A stretch of 64,000 bases of DNA from assembly GCA_964410665.1 (NCBI GenBank), contig CAYPIE010000001.1, positions 1-64,000 of the forward strand. Direction: 5' to 3'. The DNA is from CAYPIE01 sp964410665 (GTDB lineage Bacteria; Planctomycetota; Planctomycetia; Gemmatales; Gemmataceae). The notes beneath the pieces were generated by a model that saw only the letters and a list, made by a program, of their open reading frames with translations, ran no database searches and was not told the origin of the DNA. Below, one piece after another: positions 8,837 to 17,379 of this stretch (its first letter is position 1; each line of letters opens with the position of its first letter). The translations under genes were made by a program, and so were the position numbers.

Positions 8837-11268
8837 TCTCCATGATGACTGACCGACAACTGGTACTGCCGCTTTTGCTTTGCCTTGTGCCGGTCGCCGC
8901 GATCCGGGCTCAGGCTCCTGTCACACTGCAAGTTTACCCCGAGCGACTGACCCTGGAATCCCCGCGTGATCGGCAGGGGCTGATCGTGCAACAACAAGCG
9001 CGCGATGGCACCGTCGTCGATGTCACGGACCGAGCAGAGATCAAGGTCCAGCGAACCGACCTCGTCAAAGTGAATGCCGGGATACTGGTTCCGGTAAGCG
9101 ATGGCACCTCAGTGCTCGAAGTTCGCTTGGGTGAGCAAGTGGTTTCTGTGCCGCTGAAGGTTCAGAATGCTCAGACCAAGCACCCACTCAGCTTTCGTTT
9201 GGATGTAATGCCGGTGTTGACCAAGGCCAGCTGTAACAGTGGCAAGTGTCATGGCGCGGCGTCCGGTAAGGACGGCTTTCGCCTGTCACTCTTTGGCTTT
9301 GACCCTGCTGGGGATCATTACCGACTGACCCGTGAACTTCCGAATCGACGGCTAAACTTGGCCCGTCCAGATGAATGTCTGCTGATCCAAAAGTCCTTAG
9401 GGACGGTGCCACACACCGGAGGGAAGCTCTTCGATCGCGATAGTGAGATGCACGCGGTGCTGCGGGACTGGATTCGTGCCGGTGCCCCCAACGATCCGGT
9501 GGATGTCGCCCAACCGACCGGAATTCGTGTGGTGCCGGGTGAGATCATTCTTGGCGATGCCGCACCACGGCATCGCCTCCTGGTACAGGCCAACTACTCC
9601 GACGGCACGGACCGGGACGTGACTCGGTTCTGTCAGTTTATGTCCAACAATGACAACCTTGTGGTGGTCAATGACCTAGGCGAAGTGACGGCCAAGGGGG
9701 TGGGGGAAACCTCGGTGATCGCGCGTTTTGCCACCTTCACCGAGAACTGTCGGGTGATGGTGCGACCCAGCCGTGGCGACTTTGCGTTCCCCGAGGTGCC
9801 CGAGGCCAATTACATCGATCGTTTGGTCCACCTCAAGTTACGCAAGTTACGCCTCATCCCATCGGGGGGGTGCGATGATGCCACCTTTTTGCGTCGAGTT
9901 TTCCTCGATCTGCTCGGCGTGCTGCCCACTCCCGAGGAAACCCGCATCTTTCTCGCGGATCAAGACCCTGAGAAGCGAAATAAATGTATCGATCGGCTGC
10001 TGGAACGTCCGGAGTTCGAGGATCTCTGGGTCATGAAGTTGGCGGAGATGCTGCAGATTCGCTCGATCAACGGCGCCAGCGACAAGGCCATTCGTTTGTA
10101 CGCGGAGTGGCTGCGGGATCAGGTGCGTCAAGGAACTCCGATCAACCAAATTGTCCACAACGTCATTGCCGCCAGCGGGGGCACCTTCCATCAGCCCACC
10201 ACCAACTACTACCAGACCGAGACGTCGCCCACGGTGCTGGCCGAGAATGTCGCCCAGGTCTTCCTCGGGATGCGGATTCAGTGTGCCCAGTGTCACAACC
10301 ACCCATTCGACCGCTGGACCATGGATGACTACTACGGCTTTGCTGCCTTCTTCGCCCAGGTCGGTTACAAGCAAGCCAGCGACCCTCGAGAGTTGACCAT
10401 CTACAACAAGGCCGAAGGGGAGATTACGCACCCAGTCCACCAAGAGTCGGTCACCCCCAAGTTCCTCGGTGGCGATGTGCCGCGGATTGGCCAGCGAGAC
10501 CGCCGTGTGGTTTTGGCTGACTGGCTCACTGCCAAAGACAATCCCTTCTTTGCACGAAATCTCGCGAATCGGATCTGGGCCCATTTCCTGGGACGTGGCA
10601 TTGTCGATCCCGTCGATGATGTGCGCGTGTCCAATCCGCCGACGAATCCCGAACTCCTCGATGCCCTCGCAGAGCATCTAGTGGAGTATCAGTTCGATCT
10701 CAAGCAACTGGCCCGAGACATCTGTCGGTCGCATACCTACCAGCGTTCGGTTAAAACAAACCCGACGAATCTCCTCGATGACCGTAACTTTTCGCACGCT
10801 CAGATTCGCCGGGTCCAGGCCGAGGTGCTGTTGGACTGTCTGTCGCAGGCCACCAATGCACCCACGCGTTTCCCGGGGCAACCGGAGAACACACGGGCGG
10901 TCCATCTATACGACGCTCGAGTGTCCAACTACTTCTTGACCACCTTTGGCCGCGGCACGCGTCAAACCCCCTGTGCCTGCGAGGTCAAAGTCGAGCCCAA
11001 CTTGTCTCAAGCGCTGCACCTGATCAACGGCAAGACGATCCAGGCCAAAATTCGCGACGGGGCGTTCGTAGAGCAGCAATTAAAGGACGGGAAAACACCT
11101 CTCCAGGTCGCAGAGGAGTTGTACCTACGCTGTTTTTCCCGGTCGCCCACCGACAAGGAACGGACGCAGATCTCCAGTCTGTTGCAGGGGACAGAAGCGC
11201 CTGCGGAGGAGCTTGAAGATCTGTTCTGGGCCATGCTGAACTCGAAAGAGTTTTTATTTAACCATTGA
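8833..11268 (+). CDS. DUF1549/DUF1553 planctomycete cytochrome-type protein
   Basis: 811 residues from ATG 8833; ATG 8842 or 8845 are alternative starts with AAGGAA upstream. The order is: signal peptide (to about AIRAQA), Ig-like region, a cysteine motif CNSGKCHGA near residue 134, a BIG2-like Ig domain (about 255-315), DUF1549 from about 320 with NYIDRLVHLKLRKL and FLRRVFLDLLGVLPTPEE, a CxxCH haem-like motif CAQCHNHPFDRWT near 484, then DUF1553 from about 555 (ADWLTAKDNPFFARNLANR) to the end. Such proteins are numerous in planctomycetes and act outside the cytoplasm; the catalytic role is unknown, and covalent haem at CAQCH is plausible but not shown. Four-base overlap with the PPC gene; four bases separate its stop from the longest version of the next reading frame. 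Confidence 0.9.
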   Translation: MISMMTDRQLVLPLLLCLVPVAAIRAQAPVTLQVYPERLTLESPRDRQGLIVQQQARDGTVVDVTDRAEIKVQRTDLVKVNAGILVPVSDGTSVLEVRLGEQVVSVPLKVQNAQTKHPLSFRLDVMPVLTKASCNSGKCHGAASGKDGFRLSLFGFDPAGDHYRLTRELPNRRLNLARPDECLLIQKSLGTVPHTGGKLFDRDSEMHAVLRDWIRAGAPNDPVDVAQPTGIRVVPGEIILGDAAPRHRLLVQANYSDGTDRDVTRFCQFMSNNDNLVVVNDLGEVTAKGVGETSVIARFATFTENCRVMVRPSRGDFAFPEVPEANYIDRLVHLKLRKLRLIPSGGCDDATFLRRVFLDLLGVLPTPEETRIFLADQDPEKRNKCIDRLLERPEFEDLWVMKLAEMLQIRSINGASDKAIRLYAEWLRDQVRQGTPINQIVHNVIAASGGTFHQPTTNYYQTETSPTVLAENVAQVFLGMRIQCAQCHNHPFDRWTMDDYYGFAAFFAQVGYKQASDPRELTIYNKAEGEITHPVHQESVTPKFLGGDVPRIGQRDRRVVLADWLTAKDNPFFARNLANRIWAHFLGRGIVDPVDDVRVSNPPTNPELLDALAEHLVEYQFDLKQLARDICRSHTYQRSVKTNPTNLLDDRNFSHAQIRRVQAEVLLDCLSQATNAPTRFPGQPENTRAVHLYDARVSNYFLTTFGRGTRQTPCACEVKVEPNLSQALHLINGKTIQAKIRDGAFVEQQLKDGKTPLQVAEELYLRCFSRSPTDKERTQISSLLQGTEAPAEELEDLFWAMLNSKEFLFNH

Positions 11269-11320
11269 TCCGGTGGTTTCTGTAGCGATGACTCGCTCCC
11301 TACCTCAAGGTGGTCTACGG

Positions 11321-13246
11321 ATGAAGGCTTGCACCGTTGGCGTGTTGGTAGTGCTTGGATTGGTGGCCGGCCCCGGTCTCACCTGGGCAGAGTCCGATCG
11401 CGTGGTTGCCTTTGAGAATCAGGTGAAGCCGGTGTTTCGCCGGCATTGTAACACCTGCCATAACCCCGATCGCCTTAGCGGTGGACTCGATCTGACCTCT
11501 TTGACAGCGATCCTCGAAGGATCGGACTCCGGGGAAGTGGTGATTAAGGGCAAGCCCGACGAAAGCTTGTTGTATACGTTGACAGCGCACATCGAACGGC
11601 CATCGATGCCCCCGAATAGCCCGAAGATTCCTGCTCGGGCCATCGACACCCTCAAACGCTGGATTGAAGGAGGGCTGGTCGAGAAGATTGACCCCGCTGC
11701 CATGGCAAAGGCTGCTTCTCCTTCCGCCCCAGCCAGCGAAAGCAAACCTACCACCGAGCAACAAGCCGGTCCCACGCAGAAAGTGGCCATCACCGCCATA
11801 GCCGCTCACCCCGAACAACCGCTGGTGGCTGTTTCTGGCGAACGGCAGGTGCATCTGCTTCGCCTTCCGGATCTTGAGTCCATCGCAACGCTGCCCTTCC
11901 CAGAGGGGGATGTCTTCGACGTTGGTTTCTCCGCGGATGGCTCGTTGGTGTTTGCCGCGGGCGGGATTGGCGCTCAGTCTGGGAAAGTCATCGTTTGGGA
12001 AGTGGCTTCCGGTGAACGGAAATGGGAGCTGGGTGATGAATACGACATTATCCTCACCGCCGATTTGTCCCCGGATAACCGGTCGCTGGCCATTGGTGGA
12101 CCAAGCAAAACCGTGAAGGTACTGGATACAGTCAGTGGTAAAGAACGCTACAGCATTCGGAAGCATGCCGACTGGGTTCGGAGTGTGGCGTTTAGCCCCG
12201 ATGGGCTGCTCCTGGCTTCTGGCGATCGGGTCGGCAGCTTGTTTGTCTGGGAGGCTGCCAGTGGAGCCGAGTTTGGGAATCTGGCCGGGCATACGGCGGG
12301 GGTGACGGCCCTTGCGTGGCGAACGGATGGCGACCAACTCGCCTCAGCGAGTGAAGATGGCTCGGTTCGCCTATGGGACCTGCATTCTCTGAAGCAAACG
12401 AGAGAATGGCAAGCGCATGCGAAGGGGGTGCTCACCCTCGCGTTCCCAACACCGTCGACCCTAGCGACCACCGGACGCGATGGGACCGTGTGTCTTTGGG
12501 ATGCCCATGGCAAGCCACGCCAGCGTTTTGATGATCTCGCTGACCAGGTTACCGCGCTTGCTGTCAGCCGTTCGACCAAACTAATGATTGGGGGCAATTA
12601 TCGCGGCCAGTGGCGCGCTTGGCCAATCAAGTTTGCCCCAATGCCGCAAGTTGTCCAGGCGCTACCTGGGCAGACGAAGCCTCTGGCCAGCACTCGCAAG
12701 TTAGACATCCTCCAACGCAAACTCGAAGCCGCGCGGCTTACTGCCCAGAGCCAGCAATCGTTGGTCGCCGCGCGGGAATCGGAACTCGCTCAGACGTCAC
12801 AGGCCATCGAGCATATCCAGGCTTCACTGACCGCGTTGGAGCAGCTCCAGCTTGCCCAACAACAAGCGCTTCGCCTTGTCCAAGAACAGTCGCGCACCAC
12901 CAACCTGCAGGTGAAGCAGCTTGAACAGGAGTACGCAGTCATGGAGATCATCCTAAACTCCACGCCTGCCGAATTGGCGAAGCAAATGACCGCACGGGAG
13001 GCGGCACTCAATCAAGCACGCCAAACATTACAACGTCGTGAGATGCTCCTCGCCACCACCAAGGCCACCCTGAAACAGCTTGAACAATCCGGGTCGGCAA
13101 GTCGTAGCGAAGCCGAAGCGTTAGTCACAAGTCTCCAACGCGAAATCGATTTGGCCCGAGCGGCCGTTGCAGACAAGGAAGTCGAGCTCACTGGCTTTCG
13201 CGAAAAGTGGTCACAAGTCCGCTCCCAGCGGGCAGCCAAAGATTGA
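11321..13246 (+). CDS. Cytochrome c - WD40 - coiled-coil exported protein
   Basis: I place the start at ATG 11321 (641 residues), which has AAGGTGG seven bases upstream and opens directly into a signal peptide (MKACTVGVLVVLGLVAG). The longer frame from 11273 adds 16 residues that do not look like a leader. Domains: a planctomycete-type cytochrome c with CNTCH near residue 43 and a distal MPP for the possible axial Met; a WD40 propeller at about 155-450 with repeats such as VRSVAFSPDGLLLASG and LASASEDGSVRLWD; then a Gln/Leu/Glu-rich coiled coil from about 460 to near the end. The combination suggests a secreted scaffold carrying a haem. Last gene of the DUF1501 group; a bidirectional hairpin follows at 13295-13328. 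Confidence 0.85.
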   Translation: MKACTVGVLVVLGLVAGPGLTWAESDRVVAFENQVKPVFRRHCNTCHNPDRLSGGLDLTSLTAILEGSDSGEVVIKGKPDESLLYTLTAHIERPSMPPNSPKIPARAIDTLKRWIEGGLVEKIDPAAMAKAASPSAPASESKPTTEQQAGPTQKVAITAIAAHPEQPLVAVSGERQVHLLRLPDLESIATLPFPEGDVFDVGFSADGSLVFAAGGIGAQSGKVIVWEVASGERKWELGDEYDIILTADLSPDNRSLAIGGPSKTVKVLDTVSGKERYSIRKHADWVRSVAFSPDGLLLASGDRVGSLFVWEAASGAEFGNLAGHTAGVTALAWRTDGDQLASASEDGSVRLWDLHSLKQTREWQAHAKGVLTLAFPTPSTLATTGRDGTVCLWDAHGKPRQRFDDLADQVTALAVSRSTKLMIGGNYRGQWRAWPIKFAPMPQVVQALPGQTKPLASTRKLDILQRKLEAARLTAQSQQSLVAARESELAQTSQAIEHIQASLTALEQLQLAQQQALRLVQEQSRTTNLQVKQLEQEYAVMEIILNSTPAELAKQMTAREAALNQARQTLQRREMLLATTKATLKQLEQSGSASRSEAEALVTSLQREIDLARAAVADKEVELTGFREKWSQVRSQRAAKD

Positions 13247-13294
13247 TCATTGGGGAGGATTCGAGGCCAGCCTCAAGCTGAGGCGAAGACACAG

Positions 13295-13328
13295 CGCGAT
13301 CCTGCTATGCATTGGAAGCAGGATCGCG
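13295..13328. terminator. Bidirectional hairpin between convergent genes
   Basis: Perfect 12-bp inverted repeat, CGCGATCCTGCT at 13295-13306 and AGCAGGATCGCG at 13317-13328, with a 10-nt loop. It sits between the stop of the cytochrome-WD40 gene (plus, 13246) and the stop of a small minus-strand gene (13348), the usual place for a shared terminator. Neither side has a clear T-run. Confidence 0.65.
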
Positions 13329-13347
13329 ACCATGGTTTGGAGGGTGT

Positions 13348-13542
13348 TTAGCGGAGGAAGTCACCTCGTCCTTGGAGGACTTGCCAAGAATCCTCGCGCC
13401 AGACCAGAAGGACTTCGGTGTGGTCTTTCCAAGCTACGCAATAATTGCCTTTACAAGTTCCAATTCGCCAGCCTTGATTCCGCAAGAGTTCAAGATTCGG
13501 CTCTTGACTGGGCGTTCCCAACGGTAGGATTAGCGGATTCAT
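13348..13542 (-). CDS. Small hypothetical protein, 64 residues
   Basis: On the minus strand an ATG at 13542 follows an excellent ribosome site, AGGGGAG with a six-base spacer; a GTG one codon earlier is also possible. The product is soluble and aromatic-rich, with a likely small beta-sheet core: LELLRNQGWRIGTCKGNYCV, then AWKDHTEVLLVWRED and SWQVLQGRGDF. Two cysteines (TCKGNYC) are spaced five apart. Alternating hydrophobic strands and the ribosome site argue for a real gene rather than a chance ORF. I do not recognise the family. No signal or membrane segment. The terminator hairpin lies just beyond its stop. Confidence 0.55.
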   Translation of the reverse strand: MNPLILPLGTPSQEPNLELLRNQGWRIGTCKGNYCVAWKDHTEVLLVWREDSWQVLQGRGDFLR

Positions 13543-13994
13543 CACAGTCTCCCCTGGTTTCGCACCCCAAGTCAGGGTGAACAGAGTGCGAATATTGTTC
13601 TTACTTCGACAATTCTAGAACACTTTCTCCAGGAATTCCCCTGGATTACTTTCGCTCCCTCCTTAGATTTGATGTGAATATACAATATATTGCGGCTCTA
13701 GGGAATTCGGAAAAAAGGAAAATTTGTCTCGTTGCACAACTGAGGGGGTCTATATCGTTCTTGTCCATGGTGCTGGTTCGTTGGAATCGCGAACCTCTCT
13801 ACCAAGTTGATGAAGATTCCCTCGTGATCTAGGACATTGCCATCGCAGCTTTCCGACCGCCAAGGTGATCTGGGCAGGCGGACCGGGTAGTGTACCGGAC
13901 CTCGTGGCCGTGAACGACTCGCTAGCCCCCTTGTAGGGCATCCTCTATCCATATCTTTGCGACGGGATCAAGGTCATTTTAGGAGTCTGCATCG
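13543..13994. other. Intergenic region, no convincing gene
   Basis: About 450 bases between the small minus-strand gene and the dienelactone hydrolase. It is more AT-rich than its surroundings. It holds an AT inverted repeat, AATATA (13677-13682) and TATATT (13686-13691), and a repeated GGAATTC core at about 13632 and 13704. From about 13770 to 13940 two different plus-strand frames read like protein fragments (WNREPLYQVDEDSLVI, then GGPGSVPDLVAVNDSLAPL), each ended by stops, possibly remains of a decayed gene. No RNA gene is seen. Confidence 0.4.
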
Positions 13995-14786
13995 ATGACA
14001 CGTTTCTACCTGAGTTTGGGAATGGCGTTGGCGATGGTAACGATCGGACGCGCAGAGGTGAAGACCAAGACGATTCACTACCAACACGACGGGGTGCCCT
14101 TGAAGGGCTACCTGGCCTGGGAGGACTCGGTCCAAGGCAAGCGTCCAGGCGTCCTCGTGGTGCACGAGTGGTGGGGGCTCAATGACCATGCCCGAAAGCG
14201 GGCCGAGATGTTGGCCAAACTTGGCTATGTGGCCTTTTGCCCAGACATGTATGGTCGCGGTCAGGTCGTTGAACATCCGAAGGAGGCGGCCAGCCTGGCG
14301 GGCCAGGTGCGGAATAATCAGGAGACCTGGCGTCAGCGCGCCCTCAAGGGACTGGAAGTGCTGAAAAGTCAGCCGATGTGTGATGCCCAGCAACTTGCGG
14401 CGATCGGCTTCTGCTTTGGTGGCTCGACCACACTGCAACTGGCCTTTGCGGGTGCCGATCTCGATGCGGTGGTCAGCTTTCATGGTGGGCTGATGGTACC
14501 GAACCTGGAGGAAGCGAAGGCGGTCAAGCCCCGTCTCCTGATCTGCCATGGGTCCATCGATCCGTTCATTCAGGAAGAAACCATTCAAGGCTTGCTCGAT
14601 ATACTTGAGAAAGGTGGCGTCGATTACCAGTTCATCGCTTATGCCGGGGCCAAGCATAGCTTTACCGTGCCCAATGCAGAAAAGTCTGGCTTGAACGGGG
14701 TCGCCTATAACCGCAAGGCCGATCAACGTTCTTGGCAGCACATGCAAATGCTTTTTAACGAGGTCTTCAAGACGCAAAGCAAGTAG
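13995..14786 (+). CDS. Exported dienelactone hydrolase family protein
   Basis: 263 residues from ATG 13995 with AGGAG nine bases upstream. A signal peptide is visible (MTRFYLSLGMALAMVTIGRA), so the enzyme probably acts in the periplasm. It is an alpha/beta hydrolase of the DLH type: HEWWGLNDHAR near residue 57 holds the conserved Glu, the nucleophile elbow is GFCFGGS with Cys139, the acid is in HGSIDPF near 187, and the His is in AKHSF near 221. Cys rather than Ser is typical of dienelactone hydrolases, which open enol-lactones. The native substrate cannot be told; many exported homologues are general esterases. It is monocistronic and points toward the arsenic operon. Confidence 0.88.
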   Translation: MTRFYLSLGMALAMVTIGRAEVKTKTIHYQHDGVPLKGYLAWEDSVQGKRPGVLVVHEWWGLNDHARKRAEMLAKLGYVAFCPDMYGRGQVVEHPKEAASLAGQVRNNQETWRQRALKGLEVLKSQPMCDAQQLAAIGFCFGGSTTLQLAFAGADLDAVVSFHGGLMVPNLEEAKAVKPRLLICHGSIDPFIQEETIQGLLDILEKGGVDYQFIAYAGAKHSFTVPNAEKSGLNGVAYNRKADQRSWQHMQMLFNEVFKTQSK

Positions 14787-14959
14787 GGGAGATCACACGG
14801 GGCTGATGTGCATTGTTCATCGCCAGCTCGCCCCCATCGAGCCCCAGGCTAAAGTGCCGCAGTACACAACTCCGGGGAGGTGATTCTTCTTGCCTTGCTT
14901 GATGCAAAAGCAGCGGATCGACGCTTCCTACTCCTCGGGGACAATTGCCATCAAAACCC

Positions 14960-14990
14960 AAAAAGGCTGACCGAGAAGGCTTGGTCGGTC
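14960..14990 (-). terminator. Terminator of the arsenic operon
   Basis: Read on the minus strand, GACCGA (14990-14985) pairs with TCGGTC (14974-14969) across a 10-nt loop, and the stem is followed by AGCC and five Ts, then GGGTTTT. It lies about 20 bases past the arsC stop, as expected for the 3' end of this operon. The stem is only 6 bp. Confidence 0.5.
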
Positions 14991-15009
14991 CTGCCAACCA
15001 AGAGATGGA

Positions 15010-15411
15010 TTAATTTAGACTTGTTAATAAATTTTTAACCTTGTCCGCAATTAAATCCCGGACGACACGATATTGGTCCGGAGGTAGCTCCTTCGGATCA
15101 GGAATATCCCAGTCTTCTCGTCGCTGAGCCTTTACCATTGGACAGGCGTCGCCACAGCCCATGGTGACTGCCACTGTGACCTCAGTCCCGTTAAATTCAT
15201 CTATAGATTTAGATGTGTGCTTGTTAAGGTCATAGCCAAGCTCCGCCATGAACTCGACCGCCCGAGGGTTGACCTGTCCCGATGGGCGGCTGCCCGCCGA
15301 GGCGATCTCGATGCCGGGGCCGGCGTTCATCCGGGCGAAGGCCTCAGCCATCTGGCTGCGGTTGCTGTTCTCCACGCAGACGAACAAAATGCGTTTGGGT
15401 TCTTGGGTCAT
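15010..15411 (-). CDS. arsC: Arsenate reductase, LMW-phosphatase (thioredoxin) type
   Basis: 133 residues, a normal length. The N-terminal phosphate-binding loop CVENSNRS (Cys12, Arg18) is that of low-molecular-weight phosphatase-fold arsenate reductases. Two further cysteines sit in TMGCGDACP (C86 and C90), giving the three-cysteine relay of thioredoxin-coupled enzymes, and DIPDPKELP holds the conserved acid. It reduces arsenate to arsenite in the cytoplasm. It is the last gene of the minus-strand operon arsR-arsM-aquaporin-arsC and overlaps the aquaporin by four bases, so it is transcribed under the arsR promoter. A terminator follows. Confidence 0.93.
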   Translation of the reverse strand: MTQEPKRILFVCVENSNRSQMAEAFARMNAGPGIEIASAGSRPSGQVNPRAVEFMAELGYDLNKHTSKSIDEFNGTEVTVAVTMGCGDACPMVKAQRREDWDIPDPKELPPDQYRVVRDLIADKVKNLLTSLN

Positions 15412-16079
15412 GGGATCTCCTTGTTTTCAGGTGGTCCAGTTGGAACGATGATGGCGCCCAGCAGTACCCCGGCCTGGGCTCCCAGGACAGGCGCAGATAA
15501 ATAAATCCACAAATGCTCAAAGTGTCCACTCACCAAAGCCGGTCCCAGCGAGCGGGCTGGATTCATCGAAGCGCCGGTCACCGGTCCTGCGAACAGCGCC
15601 GCTGCAGCAATCACGGAGCCGACCACGATCCCCGCGGTAATTCCCTTTTCCTTGGCCCCCGTGGAGACCCGCAGGATGACAAACATCAGGTTCAAAGTCA
15701 GTAGGAACTCGAAAGCGAATGCCTGCCAGTGGCCCACCGCTGGCAGGGTTGCGCCGAGTAGCATGTGACTCGGGAAAAACCATCGTAGCACGCTGCTGGC
15801 CAAGCAAGCACCAATCAGTTGGCTACTCACGTATGGCAATACCATTCCCAGCCGCAGCCGTCCAGCCCCAGCAAAGCCCAGCGTGACCGCTGGGTTGATG
15901 TGCGCTCCGGACACCTCACCGATGGCGTAAATCATCGCCAGGACCACCAAGCCAAAGGTCAGAGCGATGCCGACATGGCTGACGACGCCACCAAATTGAT
16001 CGTTGACCACCATGGCCCCGGTCCCGGCGAATACCAGGGTGAATGTGCCAAACACTTCGGCCAGCAGCTTGCGGTGCAT
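15408..16079 (-). CDS. aqpS: MIP/aquaporin channel, probable arsenite channel AqpS
   Basis: 223 residues with six predicted membrane helices and both aquaporin half-helix motifs: GAHINPAVT in the first half and GASMNPARS in the second. The family conducts water or small neutral solutes. Inside an ars operon the likely cargo is As(OH)3, as described for AqpS of Sinorhizobium, where ArsC-made arsenite leaves down its gradient through the channel. That role here is inferred from context; selectivity residues cannot be judged by eye. It overlaps arsC by four bases and shares one base with arsM, so the genes are tightly coupled. No ArsB, Acr3 or ArsA gene is present nearby. Confidence 0.85.
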   Translation of the reverse strand: MHRKLLAEVFGTFTLVFAGTGAMVVNDQFGGVVSHVGIALTFGLVVLAMIYAIGEVSGAHINPAVTLGFAGAGRLRLGMVLPYVSSQLIGACLASSVLRWFFPSHMLLGATLPAVGHWQAFAFEFLLTLNLMFVILRVSTGAKEKGITAGIVVGSVIAAAALFAGPVTGASMNPARSLGPALVSGHFEHLWIYLSAPVLGAQAGVLLGAIIVPTGPPENKEIP

Positions 16080-16957
16080 TACGCCCCCTTAAGCGCGTAC
16101 ACCTGCACGCTCGCGGCATAGGCATTGACATCGTACTTGGCCAATAACGCGGCTAACCCCTCGTGCACGTCTTCTGGAGGGGCTGGGGCGCAACAACTTC
16201 CCGAGTCAATTACCGCAAGGGGGTTGTCCGAAGACACAGCGGGGCCGCAGCAACTTGAGGATCCCTCGATCGCGGAATAGGCATTGAGGTCTTTTTGAGT
16301 GTCCACGACTTGGACCGCCTCGAAACCTGCCTGGCCCAGTTGGTCGATATACTCGGGAATCAAGACGGCCCCGGCGATGCAACCCACATAAGCAAGCAGG
16401 TCGTTGCCAAGCTCAGGTGGGAGTTCCTGCTTCAAGGCAATATCGGAGATGGCCACTCGGCCGCCGGGCTTGAGCACCCGAAAGATCTCGCGTAGCACCG
16501 CCGGCTTGTCCGGGGCCAGGTTGATGACACAGTTGGAGATGACACAATCGACGCTGGCATCGGGCAGAGGCAGCTGGTCGATGGTGGCCAGGTGAAATTC
16601 GACATTGGTAAACCCTTGTTGTTCGGCATTCGTCCGGGCCCGCTCGATCATCTCAGCAGTCATATCAATGCCGATCGCCTTGCCGGTGGGACCCACCTTG
16701 CGCGCCGCGAGAAACACGTCCAGCCCGCCGCCACTACCCAGGTCGACGACCACCTCGCCAGGCCGCAAGTTGGCCGTGGCCGTGGGGTTGCCACACGATA
16801 GACCCATGTTGGCCTCGGCCGGGATCGACGCCAGTTCTTCCGCGGAGTAGCCGAACGCCGCGGCGACCGCCTGGACCCCTTGACTGGTATTCGATAGCGA
16901 GCTGGCTGCCACGGCGGCATACTTCTCACGCACGACTTCTTCGATGGATTTACTCAT
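16079..16957 (-). CDS. arsM: Arsenite S-adenosylmethionine methyltransferase
   Basis: 292 residues from ATG 16957, chosen because CCGGAGG lies just upstream; the longer frame from 16990 adds 11 residues inside arsR. Rossmann methyltransferase with motif VVDLGSGGGLD binding SAM. The three As(III)-binding cysteines of ArsM are present: MGLSCGNP (C55), ISNCVINL (C143) and YVGCIAGA (C193). It methylates arsenite to mono-, di- and trimethyl forms. Unusually, two vicinal cysteine pairs occur in the C-terminal part, SSSCCGP (236-237) and SGSCCAP (255-256), which could capture extra arsenite. It overlaps arsR by eight bases. Confidence 0.93.
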   Translation of the reverse strand: MSKSIEEVVREKYAAVAASSLSNTSQGVQAVAAAFGYSAEELASIPAEANMGLSCGNPTATANLRPGEVVVDLGSGGGLDVFLAARKVGPTGKAIGIDMTAEMIERARTNAEQQGFTNVEFHLATIDQLPLPDASVDCVISNCVINLAPDKPAVLREIFRVLKPGGRVAISDIALKQELPPELGNDLLAYVGCIAGAVLIPEYIDQLGQAGFEAVQVVDTQKDLNAYSAIEGSSSCCGPAVSSDNPLAVIDSGSCCAPAPPEDVHEGLAALLAKYDVNAYAASVQVYALKGA

Positions 16958-17357
16958 GGCGACCTCCGGAGGGATAAGTGACACAGTCATCGGATTGCAT
17001 CAGGCACAAGGCTAGGTCGAGCAAGGGAGCAACACAGCCGTTCTCGACCCGGTAATACACGTGGTTCCCCTCACGGCGTGAGGCGACCATGCCAGTGTCG
17101 GAGAGCCTTACCAGCTGGTTCGAAACAGCCTGGGGCTTCATACCCAGAGTATCCGCCAGGTCAGTGACGCTCGCTTCCCCGTGGCGAAGCAAGTGGTGTA
17201 ACATGCGGATACGCGTGTCATTGGCAAGCACTTTAAACAGGGCCATTACCTTGACGGCGTCGACGAACGACAACAGCGGACGCTTGGCCAGGGGCGTCTG
17301 TGACGGCCCGGGCGGGCAAATGTCAGTGACAGGCAGGCTCATCGCTTTCTGGGGCAT
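16950..17357 (-). CDS. arsR: ArsR/SmtB family repressor
   Basis: 135 residues from ATG 17357 with AAGGAG upstream. Winged helix: LFKVLANDTRIRMLHHLL, recognition region SVTDLADTLGMKPQAVSNQL, wing SRREGNHVYYRV. The classical ArsR metal site ELCVCDL is absent; its place reads EASVTDL. The cysteines are instead C14 near the N-terminus and C108, C118 and C125 near the C-terminus, so an alternative As(III) site using terminal cysteines is likely, as known for other ArsR subtypes. It heads the operon and its own promoter contains an inverted repeat, fitting autorepression relieved by arsenite. Confidence 0.9.
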   Translation of the reverse strand: MPQKAMSLPVTDICPPGPSQTPLAKRPLLSFVDAVKVMALFKVLANDTRIRMLHHLLRHGEASVTDLADTLGMKPQAVSNQLVRLSDTGMVASRREGNHVYYRVENGCVAPLLDLALCLMQSDDCVTYPSGGRHE

Positions 17358-17379
17358 GGTGCTGTTCTCCTTGAATTCA

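Noticed and set aside
9847..12337. Long minus-strand ORFs (276 and 340 residues) opposite the DUF1549 and cytochrome-WD40 genes
   Set aside because: They are antisense shadows of clearly recognisable genes, with unnatural composition and no ribosome sites.
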